Positions 22,601-33,735 of a stretch of 64,000 nt of DNA are shown here, one piece after another. The position numbers and the translations under genes are program-made. Position 1 is the first letter of the stretch; the number at the start of each line of letters is the position of its first letter. The notes under the pieces are model-generated. The model was not told where the DNA came from and searched no databases. It saw only the letters and a list, made by a program, of their open reading frames with translations. The DNA is from Pomacea canaliculata. Taxonomy: Eukaryota; Mollusca; Gastropoda; Architaenioglossa; Ampullariidae. The stretch covers positions 8,795,525-8,859,524 of the forward strand of contig NC_037593.1 in the NCBI RefSeq assembly GCF_003073045.1, written 5' to 3'.

Positions 22601-24880
22601 TTTCGATGATGAACGATTAAGAGAGAATTATTTACCAGTGTGGAAGACAGGGGGTCTGATAGGAGATTGTGCAACACTTAATAAGCTGCTAATGATGAGG
22701 TATAATTGCCGAAGAGAGTTTCGGCGAGACGGATGACTCAAGTGACATTTCGCCGTCATTTACCGTTGATCCCGTCCTTCATTTTACTCACAGGGACAAA
22801 GGGAGAAAATAGACGGACTGACGAACAAAGACGGACTGTCTTCTCTTGTCGTCGTGCCAGTGTGAAAGCATAAACTCACATATCCTGTTGAGCAGACACA
22901 CTAACACCCAGAATAGCAGAGCAAACCCTTGCCGACGCACAGAGTGAGATAAGTCAAGACTCCGCGAAGTGTCTCCCGCTCACTCCCATTGGAACACACT
23001 CACGGGGCCAGACAAATACGTGTTCTTTCTCACAAATAAACAAAATGACTTGTCTCAACGAATTTATTAAATACCTAGCTACAATCTATTTCCTCGAGGT
23101 AGTAACAGTGAATAACGCAAGGGCTGGCCATGGAGACATTGAAATAACACAAACGCGGACTGTAAGGCGTTCTTCAGTTCCTCTGTAATATTCCTTTAGA
23201 CACACTGTCTCGCCGATAATTCTTCACTTCAAATAACCTAACCACAAACTTCAAAGCTTTCCGTACCTCCTCTATAATACTGTTCCGGCAATGGCTTCAC
23301 TTCAAATAACACAAGAAATATATTCCACTTACAATTAAAAGTCCAGCTTCACGTCCTCTCGCCCTTGCTCTCCTCCGGCTAACTGCTATCTCCCTCTGTC
23401 GTCACACCTCTTTTTTACGTCATGGATACACGCAGTCAGAAAACTGACGTCATTCGCGCTCTTTAGTCCTTGCACGTGAGCGTAATCCTACCACTCCGAC
23501 TAGATCTGGGACACATACAGAGGGTGGAAGAGAGAGAGAAGAGGAAGGGTAGCTGCAGGAGAAATGGAGAGAAGTGGGGATAAACACTTTAGGCGTTAAC
23601 CATTGCTGGTTAACGCACTTACAAAGTGACCAGGCCATGACATAATTACTCATAACTGTGAGTTCACCAGGTACCTGAACTTTGTGTACCGGAAGTCTCC
23701 AATCTCATGGAGACCTCTTTAGTCACAGATCTTCCTAGTGAACATGGAAACACTTTATCTGTTTCTACAGCGGTGCTGATGCTGGAGTCCATTAATACAA
23801 CGCACGTAGCATAACTTACACAATGTAAACTCTACTTTCCACAGCTTTGCGACAGCCGGGAATCACATTTACAACTTCAGGAATAAAGTATCCTGATGTG
23901 ACCTTTTCCTGTCTAACATCACTAGTATTGTGATCTCTAGATGTAAAGGAAATGAAAAAAAGGTGAGTTTATTCTGAAGCCATTTTTCTGCCCCTAGTCT
24001 GCGGAGTACGGTTGCCACAGCAATAATTCTATAACTTGAGCGAAAATGTCTGATTAAAAGTATTTTCTAAATTTAACAGGACAATGTTTCCATGTGCTTA
24101 GAATGACAAAAACATTTTCTAGCTTTTCAATGGATAAACAGATATTTTGCTAAAAGACCAAAAGGCATGAACGCTGTGATAGAATGAACTTTGATTCATG
24201 ATTCATCAGCAGACATAAGTCGCTAACAGAAGTTCCGGAAACTGAACGCCGCTGAAACAGCAGAACTTTGAAACATCCACGAACGCATGGACTCAACGAA
24301 ACCTAAATAGAAATCAGGACTTCCTGTTATGTCCGTCCCACACGCTGTGACTCGGTTAAATGAAACCCGTAGCCAAAATTCGTCTGACCGTCTGCAACAA
24401 TAATGTCATCTTTTCATGTCGAAAGCCTTTCCTCGCACCTTCTCACAGAGAAAAATCTTTGTGCAATTTTATCCCAAATGGAAGAAATGAAAGTTTTTCT
24501 TTCTGGTTGGACCAGATCTTTACCTGTTTTCATCGCACTTCAGTGTAACCGTTCAGAAGAGCTCATTCCTGAAAGGTCGTCAGCCTGCTTCGTGTTTGCT
24601 AAACACGTTTTTTACCGCAACTTGTTACCCCCACTCCCTCCCACTTTTTCCTCTCCCTTACTCTCACTTATCCTTCCCACAGAGCTGAATGTCTCCAACT
24701 ATGGGCCCCGCTGGACATGGGGGTGCTGCGGGAAGTCCTCCTCCCCTACTCTCCCAATCCAATGATGCAGGCAGGGGAACAGTTTGCCATCTCAGTTACC
24801 GGATGTCCAAAAAATTCTACCCACTGCCTTTTGTCCCCCTCAAACTTCGAAAATGAATGTTTCTTTGGTAGGGCGCCATC
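19646..24880. other. Intergenic region between the astacin gene and vWA gene B
   Basis: About 5.2 kb. Holds the bidirectional space between the astacin 5' end and vWA B, a MITE (20846-21177), an A-rich run with CAAAA units followed by a G run (21960-22050), and from about 23690 sequence homologous to the upstream flank of vWA gene A. The segment 24060-24880 has no counterpart upstream of A. Open frames here are short and unlike any family recognised. Confidence 0.55.
20846..21177. mobile_element. MITE with about 45-base terminal inverted repeats
   Basis: Left end TTTAAATGAGTAGTGGGG...CGATTAGGGTAAAGCT and right end, reverse-complemented, TTTAAAGGACTAGTGGGA...TGATTGGATAAAGCT. The interior has CCTTCCGTTCTCGAGATAC, shared with 42285-42450 and (diverged) 61840-62217. 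About 330 bases, no coding capacity. Superfamily not assigned; the target duplication is unclear because both flanks read TTTAAA. Confidence 0.7.
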
Positions 24881-24884
24881 ATCA

Positions 24885-25030
24885 AGCACTCCCCTTCTGT
24901 CGGCGACTATAAATGGCGACGTCCCTTCGTGCGATGTGAGCAGTCTGACATGAGGCTGTCGAACGGTTTCTTTATCTAACTGGAGGTATAAAGGTATAAC
25001 ACACTTTGAATACGTCACTTTGTCACTAGA
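24885..25030 (+). promoter_or_regulatory. Core promoter of vWA gene B (TATA box)
   Basis: TATAAATGG starts at 24908, 256 bases before the ATG; the same motif and following GCGATGTGAGCAGTCT occur before gene A. A second TATAAAGG lies at 24987, where gene A has only GTATAAC, so B may have gained an alternative start. Confidence 0.65.
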
Positions 25031-25163
25031 CGACCATTCAACATCACCACAAAAGGGAAGTTTTGTTGAATCCTGTCGGATTCTGCGACATTTTTTATTT
25101 CTTCCTTCCAAGAGAATTTTCGAGAAACACTTCTTGTTTGGAGAAAAACAAAGCGAGGACAAC

Positions 25164-28100
25164 ATGATAGTGAAGGTGTTTGCTTTCTTTGTTTGTGTCA
25201 TGGTAAGTTTCAAAACAATGAAGACTATGTCTCCTTTTTGTTTTAACGTTTTCTTTAAACTTTTTTTTTTTTTTTTTTTAAGGCCCTTCGCCCCTCCTGG
25301 GGCATACGCCATCGACGACAATCTTAACTGTTGTCGATGTTTTGGTAGCAAGGATTTGTTTTATGGGGTGGGAGTGCTGGCCCCACGCCCAACCCTCCTC
25401 CTTTTTCAGCCGGGCTTGGGACCGTCCTTGGCGGAGGGCAGCCAGCCCTGTAAACAGATGTCACGTGCAGAGAAAGATCAGCGTGCCCGAGACGAGAAAT
25501 GAACTCAGGGCAGCCAACCTTCACTGTATTGGTGACAGGCGCTAACAGCGCTAACCGTTGCGCAACCGGGTCGCTTTCTTTAAACGTTCCTAAAACTTAA
25601 TGGCTACAGAAAAATTATTTTTATATTATTGTTATTTTCCTTCTTCCTTATTTTTATTGTTATTGATGTTGTATTTCTTCTTCTTGTTGTACTTTATTGT
25701 ACTTGCAGAAGCAGAAACAGAACAAAGAGAGAAGAAGTTATTGTGTGGATGTAATCTATCTTTATGGAAAAATTGTAGATTGCTGTTAGAAGTCACTATT
25801 TAATTACAATAACTTTCAGTGTTTCTTTCGTTCTGGAAAGAGTCATGTTTGAGATGAAGTATCTTAGTACCGTAAGTTATATGTGCTGAAACGTGCTACA
25901 TTCATAGTATATTTCATTTGTTTTCTTTTCCTTTTTCAGACTAGAACAACAATTGGTAAGCAAAACGCAACATTTTATAAGTGTGAGTGAGAGAGAGAGA
26001 ATGTATGTGTGTTGGCTGTTAGTATCAGTTTTTTCAGTCTTTCAGTCACAAAAGTCGTGACCTTTACTCTTCCCTTGCTTGGCCTAGCGGATGATACCTG
26101 TGGCCAGAAGGCTGATGTGGTCTTCATCGTGGACACGTCACGCAGCATCCAGGAGCCTGACTACAAAAAGCAGCTGGACTTCGTCTCTGACCTCGTGACC
26201 AAGCTGAACGTGGGACCAGACACCACACACGTGGGCGTCGTCAGCTTCTCTACAGGCGCCAAGGGCGAGATCTACCTCCAGGATCTGAACCACGACATCC
26301 CGGCCTTGCAGAAGACGATCAAGAACATCGTCTTCACTAGGGGGAGAACTACGGACACCTTTGATGGCTTGGAGTAAGTACAAAGGTTTAAATCCCAATA
26401 AGTTGCCATTTTTTAAAATGACCGGATGGGTAAAGTTCAGTACAAGGTACTGTTTCCCCTCAACAAACATCACCATAGAATGACATCACGTTTGTCCACA
26501 TAAAAACCTTATTTATATATAGTTACCATTGGCTGTAGTCTTAACAAAATGAACGTATCCATGAACATGTCGCAAATAAACTCGCCGTGTCGACACCGGG
26601 GTCCAGTCTACCCGTTTTACAGCCCCCAAGTACCAAGAATTATGTGGTACCGGGAATCCCCTCTGGCGAAATTGCGTGATTTTTCTAGAAACGTTCTCTT
26701 GACGTGGCAGGCTGGCCCGCGAAAAAATGTTCTCGCAAGCGAGAGGCGCAAGACCTGACGTGCCCCGCATCGTCATCGTCACCACCGACGGCAACTCTAC
26801 CAACAGAGCTAAAACCAAGCACCAGGCGCAGCTATTACGCGATAAGGACATCCAGGTAGGTAACAGTGGGACATCCAGCAAGGCAGGACAAGGTATCAAG
26901 GTAGCTTAAAGCAGGGCGTCCTTTTAGGTCATGAGAGAGTTTCAAGACAGGTCATGACTATGCATACTAGTATGAGATTGCAGAGTATCCAGGTGTGAGA
27001 AAAGTGAATCTATATGGGCATTAGAAGGAATGAAGGCAGAGTGTAGAAAAATAGAATAAAAAAAATGAAAAGAGGGAAGAAGATAGAAAAGCAGTACGGA
27101 TGACTGAAAAAAAGTAAGGAAGAAGGGAAAGAAAAGAAAAAAAGGGAATGAAGAAATAAAGGAAGCTTTTGTTAGATCAATTCAATCTCGTATTTGGCAA
27201 CAGGTCTTTGCTGTCGGGATTGGCAAGGTTAACCTCGAGGAGCTGGGCGAGATAGCGACAGCCAACACCCCGGATTACGTGTTCAAAGTCGCCAACTTCG
27301 ACGAACTGCGGAACCAGGGACCGTTCATCGTGTTGCAGGCCTGTAAAGGTAGTCACTTAACACTCTCACACTATAGGACTCTTGCTTTTAAAGCTAACAT
27401 CATCAGCAATGCAAATGAAATTCTTAGCGCTTGTACGCTAACAGGTAAAATGTTTCACAGCTTAGTGACCAAAGGGCAGAGAACCTAAATGGTACTTTTA
27501 TTTGTGTCATTACGTCCCCTGATAAATTAGGAACTTTTCCTTTTTCTTATTGCCTTTGTGGCAGCTGCTGGGTGGGCAAGGGAGGCGGGGAACGAGTTAT
27601 CGTGCCTCAAGCTCGAGCAGGCCTCAAAGCAGCGACCTTCTCACTCGAGCTCACAAACCATAGAGCTAGATAGCCCATCACCTCCAATAATACCGGCAAA
27701 ACATTATATATGTGTAGCTAAAAAAATAGCAACCATTAAAATTATAGTGCTACCATGCTCTACGATACGTTACAGCCTCAGTGTACACACCTTCCTCTGT
27801 AAATGTTAATTTTTAGCCATAACCACGACCACAACCACGACCACAACCACGACCTCGAGAACATCTACAACGACCTTGCCAACCACAACACTTCCAACAA
27901 CAACAACCACAGAAGAGCCGATCAAAGGTACTGTATGCTTAAAAGCACTGTTCAAGACTGTGGGTAAAGGGAGCCAATTATCATTAGATGTCTTGATATC
28001 ATTTATAAATATAATTAAGCCTCTATCATGTAAATATTAGATCTGTGTGTATATATATATAGGTATCTATTTAAATAGACAATAACGTATATTTACACAT

Positions 28101-28169
28101 TGCGATAACCCAACATTTTGAACAAGCTCATGGCGTTAATAAGAATAATCATCATTATCATCGTCTTTG

Positions 28170-28204
<35 letters not shown>

Positions 28205-31200
28205 GTCGTCGTCGTCGTCGTCATCATTATCGGGAGAAATTGAAGAAATCAACCAAACTATCAGGAAGAAGAAAAGGTGCAGTGCGAAAGAATGCAGTAA
28301 GGACATCACGCCAGGTGGAGAGTACTATGAAGAATAAAATGTACAAGAAAAACATCTTCAACCACCTTGCCAAAGGGAAATCACTCTAATCGATGATAAC
28401 AGTAGATCTAAACATAATTGTTTGTTGTTTAATTGTTTCATCAAATCATCCAAGCAAAGAAGTTAAAGCATTATTGGAGGATTACATCGTTGAAACAAGT
28501 GTTTACAAAGCACTATTTAGATGCATAATATTTGTTGAAATAAATCCTACAGATCGCGGACTGCTAAGGAGGTGTTAGTCATCGAAAAGTTCAATCTCAT
28601 TTGTCCATTCAAAAAAAAAAAAAATGAAAAAGGCAGAAAGCCAAAGACAATCCAACACACATATGAATAAATGAGAATGTAGATCCCAAGTGGATGAGAA
28701 TAAAAGTAGAACAGATCGTAGACAAAAATCAAACAAGCAAAAACACACAGAACTCCCCCATTCACTCTATTGGGCAAGGGGACATCACTCTCTATCTTGC
28801 CGAAGCAGTAATTTGTTCGTTCGATCTCATTCTAGCTCTTTATTTCATTTATTTCATTGCCCATATAGATGTGCTCTGATAAACAACTATATAATACACA
28901 CAGGTTTCAAATTTGTAAAATTTTACGCTCTGAATATTACACATGTTGCAACATATCTATATGAAATGCGGTAGCAATGTATAAAGTCGTCGGGGTTGGG
29001 ATGTCACTCTCCTGTTAGGGACCGATGGCCTAAGCAATAAAATATTCGATTTCATTCTCTTTATATATCTTAATATTCTCTTTATATATACACACACATG
29101 CGGTAAGGCAAGACTTCCAGGCCATTAGCTGGCAGCTTTCTAGTAGCAGACGTAGTTTCACTATCAGAGACTGTGTAGAGCCAAGAACATGACTATGTGG
29201 CTTGCATTGCTACGCAGTTGACCACGAACTTGTATTAATTCACTCTATGTGAATCAAGGTTGGTTTTTTTTTAACCTTTGCATGTAATGTCTAGTGTTGG
29301 GCATGTGATATTGGGAATGTGCCTTTCAAGACTGGTGACCTTTGGAGTGAGATACTAGGCTGGAGACCTAGCGAGAGTGCAGTTGCTACTTGCTAGTGTT
29401 GTGAAGCGTTATTCTATTCTTGTAAAATTAGGGGTGACACGCTAGTCGTGTGACCTAGGAAGGTAATGTTAGACTTGTGTGACCTTGGGTAGCAGAGTTT
29501 GGTTTGTGTTAGCGTAATGCTAGGGTAGTGGCCTGGAACGGACAGTTAACGTGTAACACGGGTCTCGTGATCTTCACTGATAGTGTGCAGCTCCAAGGTG
29601 GCTGACGTGGTGTTCGTACTGGACAAGTCTGGCAGCATAACTTCCACCAGCTTCCAGACTCAGCTGAACTTCGTGTCAGACCTCGTCACGGTCTTCAACG
29701 TCGCCTCCAACCATACACACGTGGCGGTGGTGACATTTGACTCCAGCCCCAAGATAGAGTTTGGCCTCACCGACTACTACTCCACACCTCAGAGTAAGTG
29801 CCCTGCTTGAAATTAAAGGCTAATTTCAATGCAAAATAATTTCAACGCGTTGGATATGGGGGGTTACTTCGTTTAAAACAAATATGACTCGACGGTTTAC
29901 TGGTAAGCGTTGATCACCACTTTGATCGGCCTATCCAGAAGTCACACTGCTTAATCAGTCTAGTTCAACGGAATTCTCACAGATTTGTCCATCATACAAA
30001 ATCTTCGCATCTATGACCTATTTGAGTTGCGAGAAATATGTTTTTTTTTTTAAAAAAACTTTCTTCACATTGGCACGCCTTGAAAAAAAATATTCATGTT
30101 TCCTATTTTGTACAAATTAAAATTTGATTGATATATGTGATTGAGATTGGCAAAGATCAGTCGCTATATCGTGTATGATGTGCAATTACTCGACTCCAGT
30201 GTATTTTTTCGAACCGTGAACAGTTCAGAAGGCGATCAAGGCCATCGAGTACACTGCTGGCTCCACCAACACTGACCAAGCCCTGGAGCTCGTGGCCACG
30301 CACGTGTTGACCCCTGCCGGCGGTGCCCGCAAGGAGGTGGCCCACGTGGTCATCGTGGTGACCGATGGCCAATCAGCCTCTCCCAACAGAACACAGCAGT
30401 GGGCCAGAGAGGTTAAAAAAGGAGGAGCCTATGTGTTTGCTATTGGTATGTGCCTGCGTATCTCTGACCGTATATTATTCTTAAGTAAATTCGTGATGTT
30501 AGCGAACTTTCTTCCTTTGAAAGTGCCAGCTGTCGATTGAACACCTCCCCTAATCGCCTTCCTGGACTTCCTTTCTTGCATGTTAAGCTCCCCAACTCCG
30601 CCTTTAGGGTAAGCGTTTGTGTTTTTATTGCTGTAAATATGTTTCACCTTACGAAATTCACGTTTATTGGTAATCTTCTTTCATTGTTAGTGTAGTTGAT
30701 CCCGTTGTCATTTTCTCTGCTACCACTTCATCATTTTAAACTCTGAAAAATAGCAATTATTGATTACCTATTTAGTTCTCGCCAAATGATCATTTTCTGT
30801 AACTTCCTTGTAATGTGTATGTCTTCCGTGTTTGTCAATTAGCAGCAATCTCGGTACTCCTTCAACCTTTATCTTTCCGTTTACTGGCTTTAGTTGAAAG
30901 CCGATTTGTTACCAGTCGTGGTTATGCTCAATAAAGTTTCGGTTGTTTGTCCTGTCCCTCATCACGAGTAGGGGTGGGAAGCGGTATAGACAACGCAGAG
31001 CTGATGACTATAGGATCTACCCCGGCCAAGGACTTCGTTCACACCGTCAACAGCTACGGCGCCTTGCAGACGATCAAGAACCTACTTGCCGTGAAGGCTT
31101 GTGAGGGTGAGAGCACGCTTTCGAGGGGATCTTACAGAAGGTTTCACGCATCTCGCTTTGTTCTTTTGATTGACAGGCCATTACGTTATACTTCATGTGT

Positions 31201-32852
31201 CGTCTCTAGATGACCTAACGAATGACATTATGCTCCAGAGATTAGTTTTTCCATCATCATCATTATAATCCTCATCCATCAATCAATCCATCAATCATCA
31301 TCATCGTTGTCGTCGACTCATACATAATCATCAATCGCCAGTCATCATTATCATCATAGAGATGTAATAGCAAACAATTAAAGGTTGGTTTTCGCTCTCA
31401 TCTATTTGTAATTTAAAGTTCTATTTTAAATTTTACAGTAACACGGCAACTGGTCAATTCATTATGTCTTGGATATACTTAAAAATATATAAATATATTC
31501 GAAGTGTTATGAACACAGCAACTGGAAAAGCGATAAGGAAATATTTCCGTGTCAGGAACGTGCCAGAAAGCGCTTGCACATTTAGCGACTATTATTAATT
31601 AGCTACTTAGTTTTGATATACTAATTGCTTCTTTTGCTTTGGTTTCAGTGACACCTGGAGATAAATTTGGTAAGTAGATCGCAATCAATTTACCAGAAAT
31701 ACATAGTAAAGGAGAGCAAATGTTCCGGCTAAAGTCGCCTTTTTAACCTTTGATGAATTCTTAAAACCTGACCCTTAAAATAGTATCTCTCAGATGAAGC
31801 TATAACACATGCTTTTATGATTTTAGACTGAATTTATTGTGTTTATTTTCAAGTCAACTGCAAGAAATCCCCGGATGCTGCTGACGTCATGTACATCACG
31901 GACTTCACGCACGCTGGTGGAAGTGATGTCAGACGCAACCTTGACCTGATCAAAAACGTGACGGGGGGTCTGGGGGTCGGTGAGGGCCGAGTGCGGGTGG
32001 GCCTGACTTCCAACAACTGCCCGGATGTCGGTGACATAGGGCTGGAGGTCGCCAACTCCGCCAAAGACTTTGCAAATGCCGTGACCTTATCGGGGTCATC
32101 GGCTACCCCGCTGACCAACATCCTAAACCGCGCCAGAGGTAAATTGACCGTTGTAAAGGAGGGGGCCAGAGAAGGGGTCAAGCGCCTTGCCGTGGTCTTC
32201 GTGCACGGCCCCATCGGCGACCTAAAGCTATCCTCGAGAGAAGTTCTGAGAGCCAAGTCGGCAGCCAACAAACCCGGAGTGGAGTTCATCTTCGTGGGGA
32301 TGGGGGACACGGTGGACGAGAAACAGCTCCAGCAGCTGTCCGGGGAGAGGAATCCATCTACTGTCCGCATGCTAGTAGACAAGCCAGGGCAGCTGCAACT
32401 CACCTGGGAAAATGTTCTCAACGAGATTTGTGAAGGTAGAAAACTTTCGTGGTCATCTATTTGCATTGATTAAAAAATGTAAATTATTCATCAAGTACTC
32501 CAGCAATGCAAATTTTCTACATAATGACTAAAACCTGTATTTAGTATGCGTGACAAAGACTGCTCCCTAAAACACCAGTTCAGAAGAAGAAAAAAGGTAA
32601 CAGTAAACGGTTTGCCAAAATATTATCTGAGTGAAAATAAACTCAAGCAGATGATCATATTTACTGACGTCCCTAGCAGCACAGATATGTAAACAAGACC
32701 TGGATACTCCACATATACTATGAATTGATAGCAATTTTGAAATTCGGAGGAACGTTGGAAGATAACAGTACATACTGTGACCCTATGTCTCAGAAGCTAA
32801 TTTTAATGTTGTTGTTCTATGTTTCGCAGTTCTGGTGCCACTTGAAGAGTGA
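25164..32852 (+). CDS. Secreted vWA-domain protein B (three vWA-type domains, Thr-rich linker)
   Basis: Exons: 25164-25202, 25940-25955, 26088-26373, 26711-26855, 27204-27348, 27817-27927, 29584-29793, 30224-30445, 30972-31106, 31649-31669, 31854-32435, 32830-32852. Total 1935 nt, 644 aa, no interruption. Signal peptide (MIVKVFAFFVCVM...); vWA1 about 25-205 with MIDAS DTSRS and VTTDG; linker about 211-247 almost all Thr with Pro/Ser, likely O-glycosylated; vWA2 about 250-430 with MIDAS DKSGS and VVTDG; C-terminal vWA-like domain about 446-637 with degenerate MIDAS (DFTHA) and VFVHGP. Paralogue of gene A, which lacks the linker and vWA2 exons. Predicted extracellular adhesion or matrix protein; partner unknown. 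The last intron donor is weak (GTAGAA), and read-through would end SSICID. Introns hold a SINE (25261-25574) and ATC repeats. Confidence 0.88.
25261..25574 (-). mobile_element. tRNA-derived SINE, minus orientation, with target duplication
   Basis: Insertion in intron 1 of vWA gene B flanked by perfect 11-base direct repeats TTTCTTTAAAC at 25250-25260 and 25575-25585. On the minus strand it starts with a tRNA-like head (GCGCAACGGTTAGCGC as A box, GAGTTCATTTCTC as B box) and ends in a poly(A) tail (T run at 25261-25279). The head part is shared with 58837-59025. Gene A's intron 1 lacks it, so it came in after the duplication. Confidence 0.85.
26385..26515 (+). repeat. Fragment of a TIR-type MITE in intron 3 of vWA gene B
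   Basis: GGTTTAAATCCCAATAAG...GGATGGGTAAAGTTCAGTACAA matches the same intron of gene A (4889-5045) and the MITE ends at 20846 and 61840. Confidence 0.5.
28170..28226. repeat. (ATC)n/(GTC)n microsatellite
   Basis: Compound trinucleotide repeat in the intron between the Thr-rich exon and the vWA2 exons of gene B. A second, looser ATC-rich patch is at 31250-31350 in another intron of the same gene. Confidence 0.9.
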
Positions 32853-33563
32853 AGCCCTGCCTGGGGTCTGGCGCAGGGAAACGGTGTCTGCAAGTGTCAT
32901 TAGGCTCAACCCACAGACACTGTCACAATCACGTGACTGACACGTGTCATGTCGCTTGTCACCGTCAGGTTTTCAGCTCGTGACATCTCTTGTCGTGTGA
33001 CATCAACATTTTGTACTATGCAAGTTAACGTTTTTATTCAGTCTACCAGTAGACCTATAGTACAAATCCACATCTTGCTGAACTTCAAAACCCTTTAGTC
33101 ATCGTCTTCTATTTGAGCTGCATCTGTGCAGTGACAGTTGTAGTCGTTGTTTCGTATCTGACAATTTGTTCTGTAAGATTTTTTACGAGATGTATTTTAC
33201 ACTGGAGAGGCAGAACCATATTTCATACCGTATATATGTACATAAGAAATATTTTGATTTTGATTTCATTTGTAATGACGCGATGTAGAACAAGAATGGA
33301 GTGAATGGAGAGTCACTTGTAAGGAGGAAAAAAAACTGTAACAGATTTTCTCCATGGATAAGAAGAAGAGTCTCAAAAGAACAAGAACTTTCTTCTTTGC
33401 TCCACACACACACACACAGAGGGAGAGAGAGAGAGATTGACCAAAATTGTTTGTATGAAATATGTGGAATCGTCATTAAAATAACTTTTAAACAGTCGAT
33501 TTCGTTAATTTTTTTTTGTTGTTGATGAATTCTTTGGAAATATATTCGGTGCGTGGAATTCAT

Positions 33564-33569
33564 TTTATT
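33564..33569 (-). terminator. Poly(A) signal of the SGSH-like gene
   Basis: AATAAA on the minus strand about 170 bases after the stop of the sulfatase gene. Confidence 0.5.
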
Positions 33570-33735
33570 ACAAACCTCTAGCTAGTTTTTTCTAGTCATA
33601 TTGTTATGTATCGACTTTAAGTTATCTCCCGCACATAAAAGGCAAACTTTAAGCGTCGTTAGGATGATAGCCGCCCAACATGTATCAGCCATCAAGCGTC
33701 CATCTTCCTTTTGACTGGCGGATGTGTAGCGGCTC

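Noticed and set aside
25020-25502. Plus-strand open frame of 160 residues
   Set aside because: Runs from 5'UTR through the signal exon into intron and a SINE; only 25164-25202 is coding.
28250-28400. Lys-rich plus-strand stretch in the gene B intron resembling coding sequence
   Set aside because: No family motif and no fitting splice sites in phase with gene B.
31849-32466. Minus-strand open frame of 205 residues
   Set aside because: Antisense shadow of the large C-terminal exon of vWA gene B; the plus frame has family motifs.
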